From NCBI GenBank assembly GCA_026993525.1, contig JALWSS010000099.1:1-64000 (forward strand): a stretch of 64,000 nucleotides of DNA. The letters are read 5' to 3'. A model generated the notes under the pieces. That model saw only the letters and a list, made by a program, of their open reading frames with translations, was not told the DNA's origin and searched no databases. The position numbers and the translations under genes are program-made. This DNA comes from Saprospiraceae bacterium (lineage in GTDB: Bacteria; Bacteroidota; Bacteroidia; Chitinophagales; Saprospiraceae). Positions 7,889-16,102 of this stretch are shown here, one piece after another (the first letter of the stretch is position 1; each line of letters opens with the position of its first letter).

Positions 7889-10800
7889 TCACCGATCCAT
7901 TTTTACGATCCGGTGGGTAAAATCGCGAAATCCTCTTTGCTTCACCCTGATCAGATACACCCCTTCGGGTAAATCGTTGAGGTCCAGTTGGTGTTTGTCC
8001 ACGGAGCCGGGGCACATGATGCGCTTCATCACCTGTCCGTAGGGCGTGGTGATCTCAACCAACACCTGATCTTCGTTGGGTTCCAGCAGTTCAACCACCA
8101 GGTTGCCCTTCGTCGGGTTTGGATAAGCCGTCACAATGGAAACCCCATCCGGCTGGTAGTGTACCAAGGCCGTTTCGGAATAGCCTTCGAATTCATCTTC
8201 GGTCAATGATTCATATTTGATCCGGTAGATATTGTCGCCGAGTTTCGGATTAAGGTCTGTGAACTCAAATCCACCTCCCGGCAGCGCATGCAGTGGAGAC
8301 AATGCACCAATGTTTTCAAATTGAACACCGTCTTCGGAACGTTGTACGAAATAGATCACTTCGTCAAAATTGGCGTCTGCCCTCCAACTCAGCTCGATGC
8401 GCGCTCCATTGATTACGGCTTCCAGGTCTTCCACCACGATGAGCGGCTGGAAACAGTTGTTCACCGTCACGGTGGTTGAGGCAGACAAAGAACAATCGAA
8501 ACGGGTTACTGTCAGCGTCACGGTTTTTACACCCTGAACAGCCCAGCTTACGCCGTCCACCACCCTTGTGTTGGCGCTCTGAGGTGTAGCTCCGGGGCCG
8601 AAATCCCACTCGTAGGTGGCGCCCCCACCAGCGATGGCAGCTTCAAAACGGCCGCCTTCATTTTCGCACAAGGTGCCGGGTTCGTCAATGATCTGGGTCA
8701 ATGGGTACGGCTGAACGACCTTGGAAATGATGTTGCTTTCTCCGGGATATTCCGTACATCCAAGCCGCCTCGAGCAACGGATGTAGTAAGTTGACTGCAA
8801 CAGCGGCCCGGGATCATAGGATGGATTGTTGGAGTTTGGAATGGGCGTCCAATTCGGGTCGCCGGGGCCATTGTAAATCGGAATGTAGCTGTAAAGCCAG
8901 AGGTATTCTATATCGCCAAAACCGCCCGTTGGAGGAGCAAGGCTTACTATTTCGGAAGGATCAGCTCCCAACCCGCACAGGTCTTCATCATAACCTACCA
9001 GCCCACCATCGGTAACATTGTCGCAATCCTTGTAGGCGCCCATGTCGTAGCCCAGCAGGTCCAGGGTGTAGGGCTGCACGCTGAATACATCAGTGCGGCC
9101 GGTGATCTGATCGGCATCGCTGTCGAGCTTGTCGTCAGCACCCTGGTTTTTGGGTGAAACGCTGTAACCGTTCGGCAGGCTGTTCAACGCAAACTCCAGG
9201 AAATAATCACCGGCAGGAACATCTTCAAAAAGATAGTGGCCGAGAAAATCCGTCACCCGGCTACCCTGGTAAACCTCGCCAGGCATGGAATACAACTTGA
9301 CAGTTACCCCCTGAATGCCGTACTCGTCGGAATCCTGGATGCCATCCCTGTTGGTGTCCAGCCAGACGTAATCACCCACATTGACCACTTCGTCCAGTAC
9401 GATCAACCCGCAATCCATGGTCTGTTTGAAGTAGCCTGAAGCCAACGGGAATCCTCCAGTTTCACCTGTTGCAGGATCAACGTCACTGTCAAGGGCATCA
9501 TCCCCGACATTTTGCCAGGTATAAACCGAGTTGGGCACCAGGCCGAACTGGAGGTAGTAAAAGCCCGGCTCGAGCCCGTCAAAAGCGTAATATCCACTGG
9601 AATCAGAAGTGGTGGTTTCATCTACCGGCACACTGCCGAAAGTATTACCGGTAAGGTGTACAGACACACCGGAAAGGCCAGGTTCTCCAGGGTCCTGAAT
9701 GCCGTTCTGGTTCAGGTCATTCCAAATGAAATCACCGATTTTGGATGGGTTTGTCAGTGAAATGTGCGTGACACAGGTACAACCATTGGCATCGGTAACG
9801 CTTACGGAATGTGTGCCTGCTGCCAGGTTGATTGCGGTGTCCGTCACACTGCCGCTGTCCCAGGCGTAGGAATAGGGAGCTGTGCCGCCCGTCGTTGCCA
9901 CTGTTGCCACTCCGTCGTTGCCACCGAAGGTGGTGATGGAGGAAACAACCTCCGCAACACAACTCATCAACGGCGGCTCAGCAAGGGTCACCGAGTCAAC
10001 AAGAATGCAGCCCTGGGCATCAACAACGGTAACGGTGTAGGTGCCGGCGCTGAGGTTTGCGGTAATGCTCGTCGAATCGCCGTTGCTCCAGGCAAAGGCA
10101 TAGGGAGCCGCACCACCGGTGGCACCCGCCGTTGCGGAACCATCAGAAGCGGCATAACAATTCACGTCATTTCCGACGACAGAAACAGCAAAATCAGAAG
10201 TGTAATTCACGACCGTAGTGGCACTGCTCTGGCAGCCGTGTGCGTCGGTGACAGTAACACTGTAGGAACCCGGAGCAAGGCCACTGGCAGATTGTGAGGA
10301 TTGACCATCAGACCAGTTGAAACCGTATGGGGCGGTGCCGCCCTGCGGATTGGCAGTGGCCACTCCGCTGGCATCGCTCTGGCACAAAACATCTTCTGCT
10401 TCGGTCAGTACAATAAGTGGGTCGGGTTCTGTTATTTCAATTGTTTTATTCGCCGCGCAACCATTGGCATCGGTCACTGTGAGTGAATAAGAACCGGGGG
10501 CAAGGTTGGCCACGGAACTTGTATCTGAGGCACCCGCAATACTCCATACAAAACTGAAGGGTGCCTGGCCGCCTGTTAGCTCTGCCGTTAACGAAGCGTC
10601 TTCGGCGCCAAAACAAGAAACAGGCGCAAGCAGGAAATTGATGTTGACAGAGTCGGGTGCGTCAATGGTGCCGGCACCCACTGCCGTACAGCCATTGTCA
10701 TCGGTAACGGTCACCGAATAGGTTCCGGGGCTTACATCATCCAGTACGGCAACTGCAGGGTTGCCGGGGGCATCCCAGACGTACTGGTAAACACCGGGCG

Positions 10801-12895
10801 TGCCGGTGGTGCCGCCGCTGGCGCTTACCTCCAGCGAGCCGTCGCTGCTGTTGAAGCAACTCGCTGGTTGCGAAGCGAAGGAAAGCACGATGGGAGCAGG
10901 TTCTGTCACCTCTACCGACCCCGTCGCTGCGCAACCCATGGTATCGGAAACGATGACGAAATAGGTGCCAGCCGGCAGGCCGTTCACAACATTGCCAGTA
11001 GAGTTGCCGGGGTCATTCCATTGAATGATAAACGGTCCGTTTATCCCGGAAACGATGGAAACGCTCACAGCGCCATCGGAGCCACCGGCACAGGAAGCAG
11101 GTGTGGCACTCAATTCGATTTCAATTGGTGCCGGCGATTGGATCATGGCCGTGTCAACTACCGAGCAGCCGGTTGAGTCTGTGACGGTAACCTCATAGGT
11201 TCCGGGAGCGAGGTTCACTGCTGTGGCGGTGGTTTGCGCCAGCACATCACTCCACTGGTAGGTATAAGGTTCTGCGCCTCCGGTTGCTGATACGGTGGCA
11301 GAGCCGTTTGGACTGTTGAAACAAAGGGCATCACTGGAAACTACCGTGGTTTCGATCAACACACCCTCGGGTACATTGACGGTTGCGGAACCTGTACACC
11401 CAAGTGTATCGGTGACGGTCACATTGTAGTCTCCGGCACTCAGCCCGGTGGCTGTTTTCGTGGTTTGTGCCTGTGGGTCGTTCCAGGCAAACTGGAATGG
11501 GGAAAGCCCTCCACTTACCGTAACCACTGTGGCCGAACCGTTTGCTTCGCCAAAACAACCGGGAGCGGTTGCCTCTACCGTCACTTGCAAAGCATTGCCG
11601 AAGGGAACTAATGCTGTCTGGGCTGTGGTACAGCCATTGGCATCGGTCACTGTAACGGTATAGTTTCCCGGTGGCAGGTCGTTGAGGTACTGGCTGGTTT
11701 GCGCCAGCGAGTCCGACCAAACATAGCTGAATGGCCCCACACCCAGGCCCACACTGTCAACTCCTATGGCGCCGTCATTGGCGCCGAGGCAACTTTCCGC
11801 TACCACTGAGAAAAACACCTCCATCTCTGGCGCATTGTCCACTTCTATGCTATCGCTTATGGAACAGCCCAGGGGGTCCATGATGGTGACGTAGTAGGTG
11901 CCGGGGCTGAGCCCCTGGGGGTCTTCTACATCGCCAATGCCGTTGGACCAGAAATAGGCATACGGTGTGGCGCCCCCGGAAACAGCCATCGAGATAGCGC
12001 CGTCATCACCGTTGAAACAGGTTGGCGAGAATGAAATCAGGGTATCAATACTGAGGGTGTTGGACAGTGTGACAGAGACCATGTTGGACACTCCGGGGTA
12101 ATCGGTGCACCCGTGCCGGCGGCTCAGGCGAATGAAATAAGTATTCTGAAAAACGGTATCAGGATCCAGAATGGATGAATCAGCTCCGGGAATTTCAACC
12201 CAGTCGGGATTTGAGGGATCGTAGGCACTGGGTGTATTGCTCATGACCCACTGGTATTCCAGGTCGCCACTTCCTCCGCCCGGGGCTGAAACGGAAGTGA
12301 ACGGAGCCGGGTCGAATGGGAAATTGCACGAAGATTGGGAACCGGCAATTTCTCCTCCGTCGGTAACATTGTCACAGCAGATGGCCTCCTTCACAATGAT
12401 GTTGCTCTCGCCAACATAGTCGGTGCAGCCAGCGCGGCGGGCACATCGCCGGTAATAGGTAGTAACGGAGATGGGGTCGGGATCCAACTCCGGTGAATTG
12501 GAGTTGGGAATGTGGTCCCACTGCGCAAAAGGCTCGGTCGGGTCATCGGTGGTGTAAATCCACACGAACTCGAGGTCGCCGGTGCCGCCAACAGGTAGTG
12601 CAACATTGGTGATGGGAGATGGGTCCCATTCGGGGCTTGGGCAGCCGAATTCATCGCCTTCCACCACCCCGCCGTTGATCACATTGTCGCAGGCAAGGCA
12701 AATCCTGAAGGTTTCGCCATTGTCGCCTTCCAGGGTGATCACCGGCTCCCCGTTGTTGGCCCGGAGGGCCGAAGGGAACACCAAAAACAGGAGAATAACA
12801 ATGGACAGGCTGTTTGCGGCCTTTGGGAAAAATACCACCGGGTTGAGCGCCCGGAATCGAACGGAAGGTAATACTCTCATAGTCGTCTTTTTCAA
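7889..12895 (-). CDS. Giant SprB-repeat adhesin with T9SS type A sorting domain
   Basis: A 1668-residue secreted protein with an N-terminal signal region (basic, then a hydrophobic helix ending near FPSALRA). Three Cys-containing modules beginning CDNV(T/I)(D/N)GG occur, two near the N-terminus and one at about 1360-1470. Between them are ten SprB repeats (of the CFNGDDGAISMAVSGGATPY type), then two SdrD-B-like modules (IGDFIWNDLNQNGIQDPGE and VGDYVWLDTNRDGIQDSDE) that probably bind calcium. A PKD-like unit precedes the type A T9SS domain (VTAYPNPTKGNLVVELLEP to the end), usually linked to outer-membrane attachment or release. SprB is the mobile gliding adhesin of Flavobacterium, but it uses a type B domain, so gliding is only one option. 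A terminator follows. Confidence 0.88.
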   Translation of the reverse strand: MKKTTMRVLPSVRFRALNPVVFFPKAANSLSIVILLFLVFPSALRANNGEPVITLEGDNGETFRICLACDNVINGGVVEGDEFGCPSPEWDPSPITNVALPVGGTGDLEFVWIYTTDDPTEPFAQWDHIPNSNSPELDPDPISVTTYYRRCARRAGCTDYVGESNIIVKEAICCDNVTDGGEIAGSQSSCNFPFDPAPFTSVSAPGGGSGDLEYQWVMSNTPSAYDPSNPDWVEIPGADSSILDPDTVFQNTYFIRLSRRHGCTDYPGVSNMVSVTLSNTLSIDTLISFSPTCFNGDDGAISMAVSGGATPYAYFWSNGIGDVEDPQGLSPGTYYVTIMDPLGCSISDSIEVDNAPEMEVFFSVVAESCLGANDGAIGVDSVGLGVGPFSYVWSDSLAQTSQYLNDLPPGNYTVTVTDANGCTTAQTALVPFGNALQVTVEATAPGCFGEANGSATVVTVSGGLSPFQFAWNDPQAQTTKTATGLSAGDYNVTVTDTLGCTGSATVNVPEGVLIETTVVSSDALCFNSPNGSATVSATGGAEPYTYQWSDVLAQTTATAVNLAPGTYEVTVTDSTGCSVVDTAMIQSPAPIEIELSATPASCAGGSDGAVSVSIVSGINGPFIIQWNDPGNSTGNVVNGLPAGTYFVIVSDTMGCAATGSVEVTEPAPIVLSFASQPASCFNSSDGSLEVSASGGTTGTPGVYQYVWDAPGNPAVAVLDDVSPGTYSVTVTDDNGCTAVGAGTIDAPDSVNINFLLAPVSCFGAEDASLTAELTGGQAPFSFVWSIAGASDTSSVANLAPGSYSLTVTDANGCAANKTIEITEPDPLIVLTEAEDVLCQSDASGVATANPQGGTAPYGFNWSDGQSSQSASGLAPGSYSVTVTDAHGCQSSATTVVNYTSDFAVSVVGNDVNCYAASDGSATAGATGGAAPYAFAWSNGDSTSITANLSAGTYTVTVVDAQGCILVDSVTLAEPPLMSCVAEVVSSITTFGGNDGVATVATTGGTAPYSYAWDSGSVTDTAINLAAGTHSVSVTDANGCTCVTHISLTNPSKIGDFIWNDLNQNGIQDPGEPGLSGVSVHLTGNTFGSVPVDETTTSDSSGYYAFDGLEPGFYYLQFGLVPNSVYTWQNVGDDALDSDVDPATGETGGFPLASGYFKQTMDCGLIVLDEVVNVGDYVWLDTNRDGIQDSDEYGIQGVTVKLYSMPGEVYQGSRVTDFLGHYLFEDVPAGDYFLEFALNSLPNGYSVSPKNQGADDKLDSDADQITGRTDVFSVQPYTLDLLGYDMGAYKDCDNVTDGGLVGYDEDLCGLGADPSEIVSLAPPTGGFGDIEYLWLYSYIPIYNGPGDPNWTPIPNSNNPSYDPGPLLQSTYYIRCSRRLGCTEYPGESNIISKVVQPYPLTQIIDEPGTLCENEGGRFEAAIAGGGATYEWDFGPGATPQSANTRVVDGVSWAVQGVKTVTLTVTRFDCSLSASTTVTVNNCFQPLIVVEDLEAVINGARIELSWRADANFDEVIYFVQRSEDGVQFENIGALSPLHALPGGGFEFTDLNPKLGDNIYRIKYESLTEDEFEGYSETALVHYQPDGVSIVTAYPNPTKGNLVVELLEPNEDQVLVEITTPYGQVMKRIMCPGSVDKHQLDLNDLPEGVYLIRVKQRGFRDFTHRIVKMDR

Positions 12896-13125
12896 AACAT
12901 AGAATTAGCGCAAGCTTGTCCACATCCGGCATACAGATGCACACAAGCCAATAGCAAATGTGGAGGGGGTTGGGTTCCGGAAATGTTCCGGCAGTTTTTC
13001 AACCAGGGTTTCGGTGAGTCTTCTTATCCAAAATGACGAGACAACTGACGCGAACGTGTTTGATCAGAAGAGTTGTAAAACAATATCAGCGGAAGGTCAA
13101 AAACTATACCATTTAAAAAAAATAC

Positions 13126-13725
13126 TCATACGTTATTCTTTGTGACCGAGCATAAGCGCTGGTGTAGCTTGTGAACTTGTTTTATGACAGACAGGGTGTT
13201 ATCGTTGATTATTACGTGATCGCTCAGGGCAATTTTATCTTCTTCCGGCCATTGATTCCTGACCCTGGCCAAGACATCTTCCCGTTGGACTTTGTCCCGC
13301 TCCATCACCCGTTTTATGCGGGTTTCCAATGGCGCATAGACATAAATGACCCGGTCGAGCTGCCGGTAACTGCCGCTTTCAAAAATGAGAGCGGCCTCTT
13401 TGAGGGTGTACGGCACATGCCTTTGCCGGGAATGCCAGGCCCTGGCATCTTTTTCCACTGCCGGGTGGACGAGCGAATTCAGGAATTTCAGTTTTTCCGA
13501 ATTGTTGAAGACGATCTTCGCAAGATATGGCCTGTTGAGTTCGCCGGCAGGTGTATAGGCCTCTTCACCAAAAGTGTTTTTGATCTGGTGGATCAAATGT
13601 TGGTCTGTGACCATCAATTTCCTGGCGGCCGCATCTGCGTAATAAACCGGAATGCCAAGGGTCTCGAATAGCTTGCAAACGGTGGTTTTGCCGGAGCCTA
13701 TACCCCCGGTTATTCCTATTCGCAT
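13126..13725 (-). CDS. coaE: Dephospho-CoA kinase
   Basis: This enzyme catalyses the last step of coenzyme A synthesis, phosphorylating dephospho-CoA with ATP. Its 199 residues begin MRIGITGGIGSGKTTVCKLF, where GGIGSGKTT is the P-loop. The substrate segment PVYYADAAAR follows, then LVHPAVEKDARAW and RVMERDKVQREDVLARVRNQWP, all typical of CoaE. An in-frame ATG at 13752 would add nine residues, but the family normally starts next to the P-loop strand. It is alone on its strand here, reading away from the PorP/SprF gene at 13833. Confidence 0.92.
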   Translation of the reverse strand: MRIGITGGIGSGKTTVCKLFETLGIPVYYADAAARKLMVTDQHLIHQIKNTFGEEAYTPAGELNRPYLAKIVFNNSEKLKFLNSLVHPAVEKDARAWHSRQRHVPYTLKEAALIFESGSYRQLDRVIYVYAPLETRIKRVMERDKVQREDVLARVRNQWPEEDKIALSDHVIINDNTLSVIKQVHKLHQRLCSVTKNNV

Positions 13726-13772
13726 CGGTCTGTTTTTCGGTGCTGTTTGCATTTTGGCTGACGATGGTTCAA

Positions 13773-13808
13773 TTCTGGTTTGAAAGAATGAAATCTATCA
13801 GTACATTA
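13773..13808 (+). promoter_or_regulatory. Candidate promoter of the PorP/SprF gene
   Basis: A TTG (in GGTTTGAAAG) and TACATTAG, one mismatch from the TAnnTTTG -7 box, are about 19 bp apart shortly upstream of the ATG at 13833. Confidence 0.45.
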
Positions 13809-13832
13809 GACCCGGTTCCAATTTGAAAACTT

Positions 13833-14882
13833 ATGAAAAAACATTACATCAATTTCTTCTCCCGGATCGCAAAGGTATTGGTAATTGCCCTCAGCTCGTT
13901 GTTGGGCACCAATTTGCTTTGGGGCCAGGATGTGCATTTTTCCAATTTCACTCATGCACCGGCAATGATCAATCCGGCCCGGGCCGGTTTTTTCCCGGGG
14001 CATTATCGCTGGACAGGATTGTTTCGCTCTCAATGGCATTCAGTGCCGGTTGATTATCAAACCTTTGCCGGAGGCTTTGACATGAAGCTCAAACCTGCAT
14101 TTCTTTCCGGCGATGACAATTTGTTCGGAGCAGGGATTTTTCTGTACAAAGATCAGGCTGGTGATGCTGCCCTGGCCAACACCATGGTTGCCATTCAGGG
14201 TGCTTACCACAAATTGCTCAACGACAACCTGTCGCTGAGCGCCGGATTTCACGCTGCCCTTCATCAAAGAAAGGCCGACCCCAATGCTGTCACATGGGAA
14301 TCGCAATACAATGGGGATCAATTTGATCCGGCCCTGTTTTCAGGAGAGGCATTTTCTTCGCAAAACGGGAATTATTTCTCTGTGGGTGCCGGTGTTTACC
14401 TGAGTTATCAAAGTACAGAAACAAGAAGCAACTACGAAGTGGGGTTGAGTGCCTACCACCTGAACAACCCGCAATTCTCATTTTACGACGACACCAATGT
14501 CCGGTTGAAACAACGGATCAGCTTTTCCCTCCAATTGACCCGGCAACTGAATGCCTCGCTCGATGCACACCTGAACCTGCTGTTTAGCAATCAGGGTCCC
14601 TACCGGGAAATGCTGTCCGAAGGCCTTTTGAGAAAGCACCTCCGGCAATCCGGCGCCATGACACTGCAACTCTTTTGCGGGCTCGGGATTCGATGGCAGG
14701 ATGCCGTCTATCCAAAAATCGGTATGCGCATCAACAACACCGAGGCCGGGTTCAGCTACGACATCAATGTTTCAGAATGGAAAAAAGCAAGCCTTCGAAG
14801 AGGAGGCCCGGAATTTTTTGTTCACCATACCTTGTGGAAGGTGGAGCCACCCGCAGAATTCAAGCCCTGCCCGATCTTCTGA
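13833..14882 (+). CDS. PorP/SprF family T9SS-associated outer-membrane protein
   Basis: A 349-residue beta-barrel protein with a signal region ending near LLWGQDVHFSNF and the family hallmark THAPAMINPARAGFFPGHYR, equivalent to the Q-x-x-LNPA segment of PorP/SprF. Repeated amphipathic strands (FSAGFHAALHQRKAD, YFSVGAGVYLSYQS, IGMRINNTEAGFSYDINV) complete the barrel. Family members assist export or anchoring of type B T9SS cargo. No type B protein lies directly next to it; the nearest are at 652 and 49946. The following gene at 14999 is on the same strand after 116 bp. Confidence 0.88.
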   Translation: MKKHYINFFSRIAKVLVIALSSLLGTNLLWGQDVHFSNFTHAPAMINPARAGFFPGHYRWTGLFRSQWHSVPVDYQTFAGGFDMKLKPAFLSGDDNLFGAGIFLYKDQAGDAALANTMVAIQGAYHKLLNDNLSLSAGFHAALHQRKADPNAVTWESQYNGDQFDPALFSGEAFSSQNGNYFSVGAGVYLSYQSTETRSNYEVGLSAYHLNNPQFSFYDDTNVRLKQRISFSLQLTRQLNASLDAHLNLLFSNQGPYREMLSEGLLRKHLRQSGAMTLQLFCGLGIRWQDAVYPKIGMRINNTEAGFSYDINVSEWKKASLRRGGPEFFVHHTLWKVEPPAEFKPCPIF

Positions 14883-14998
14883 TATGGGCCGGTTCACTGT
14901 GGCGTAGATTTTGTTTTGGAGAAAACGCACCGGAACCATGTATTTCCGGTCAAAGGAACAAACACACTAAAACGCGACTCCCCGCCAGTGAACAAACC

Positions 14999-15520
14999 AT
15001 GAAAAGTGAAATCAAGCTTCTTCTGTCCACCATTGACAATGGTGGTCGCTCTTTGAAACGTGTCAATGCCCATTACTACTGGAGGGGAGGAACCCCCGGG
15101 TTTGAAAATGACTGGAACATCGCTTCCAACTGGTACAACAGGAACGTTCCCGGCTGGTTTGACACCGTAATCATCTCGCCTGAATATACCCGCAAACAGC
15201 ATTATCCCATCATCAACAGTTTTGTAAATGACATCGCCTGCCTGCTCATCGAACAAAAGGCCCGGCTGATCATTTCCAAATCGGGCCGTTTGTGTATTGA
15301 TGGGCTGGAAAGGGCCGAATGGGGCATCAACAATTTTGGGCAGGTCACCATTTGGGGAGAACTGACCATCCAGCGAACGCTCTTCGCCAATTTCTACAAC
15401 CACGGTACACTCGTGAACTTTGGCTCCATCGCCGTTGACCTTCCGGAAAACGATGCGATTGTGCAAGCTGAGTGCTCGAAGGTGCAGAACCACGGTGAAA
15501 TATTACACCTTTCAATCTGA
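14999..15520 (+). CDS. Hypothetical protein with a WRGG...ASNW segment
   Basis: A 173-residue protein of unknown function. The longer frame from 14675 overlaps the barrel gene and is not believed; the ATG at 14999 (MKSEIKLLLS) precedes all recognisable sequence. The segment YYWRGGTPGFENDWNIASNW followed by VPGWFDTVIISP resembles the WxGG...W..A.NW...VP..D..... motif that opens beta-helical modules in many large Bacteroidota surface proteins. The rest (RLIISKSGRLCIDG, GQVTIWGELTIQRTLF, GTLVNFGSIAVDLP) reads like rungs of a small beta-helix. There is no signal peptide or sorting domain, so it may be an orphaned piece of a larger adhesin or work inside the cell. Confidence 0.7.
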   Translation: MKSEIKLLLSTIDNGGRSLKRVNAHYYWRGGTPGFENDWNIASNWYNRNVPGWFDTVIISPEYTRKQHYPIINSFVNDIACLLIEQKARLIISKSGRLCIDGLERAEWGINNFGQVTIWGELTIQRTLFANFYNHGTLVNFGSIAVDLPENDAIVQAECSKVQNHGEILHLSI

Positions 15521-15646
15521 TCTTTTGCAGTGTCAGGTTTTCCAATGTGACCTGGCCTTCCTTCATCCGTCGGGAGGAGGCATTTTACGCCATTTGCAAG
15601 GAAGACGAAACAAAAACCTTTGATACTCAGCAGCTTAAAACTGGTA

Positions 15647-15677
15647 TTGTATTAAAGAATTCGGTTTTATACATTTG
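15647..15677 (+). promoter_or_regulatory. Promoter upstream of the DUF2795 gene
   Basis: A perfect -7 box TACATTTG (15670-15677) lies 20 bp after a TTG (15647-15649). This gives a leader of about 100 nt before the ATG at 15788. Confidence 0.55.
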
Positions 15678-15787
15678 CAGCCAATTTCAGCGGGCTTTGA
15701 TTAAACCAAACTGAGTTTCGGGCTTTTTTGAAATGGCATACAAAGTGCGCTCGAATAGATGAACTAGTAAACCAAAAATTCCAACCT

Positions 15788-16009
15788 ATGTATTGGACAC
15801 TAGAACTGGCGTCACACCTTGAAGACGCACCATGGCCAGCCACCAAAGATGAACTGATCGACTATGCCATTCGATCGGGTGCGCCAATGGAAGTGATTGA
15901 AAACCTCCAGGAGATGGAAGATGAAGGCGAGATGTATGAAGGCATAGAGGACATCTGGCCCGATTATCCAAGGAAAGACGATTTCCTCTTTAACGAAGAT
16001 GAGTACTGA
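15788..16009 (+). CDS. DUF2795 domain small acidic protein
   Basis: A 73-residue acidic protein of the DUF2795 type, starting MYWTLELASHLEDAPW, with the core PATKDELIDYAIRSGAPMEV and an acidic tail ending FNEDEY. The family is short and widely conserved in Bacteroidota, but its role is not known. The core resembles a small winged or helical DNA- or protein-binding fold. The upstream in-frame ATG at 15728 adds residues that do not match the family. It has its own promoter, and a terminator follows at 16051. Confidence 0.88.
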   Translation: MYWTLELASHLEDAPWPATKDELIDYAIRSGAPMEVIENLQEMEDEGEMYEGIEDIWPDYPRKDDFLFNEDEY

Positions 16010-16050
16010 TGGCTTTGGGGTTTTCACCCCTTATGGTCACTGAAGATATG

Positions 16051-16077
16051 GGTTTTGCCGATGGCAAAACCTTTTTT
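16051..16077 (+). terminator. Rho-independent terminator after the DUF2795 gene
   Basis: Stem GGTTTTGCC/GGCAAAACC with a 3-nt loop is followed by TTTTTT. It overlaps the longest possible frame of pbpC, which supports a downstream start for that gene. Confidence 0.85.
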
Positions 16078-16102
16078 ATTTTGGCACAAAAGCAGCCGTT
16101 TC

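Noticed and set aside
9400-11900. Regularly spaced similar DNA segments that could look like a CRISPR array
   Set aside because: They are codons of SprB repeats (about 240 bp apart) inside an intact reading frame, with no short direct repeats or spacers.
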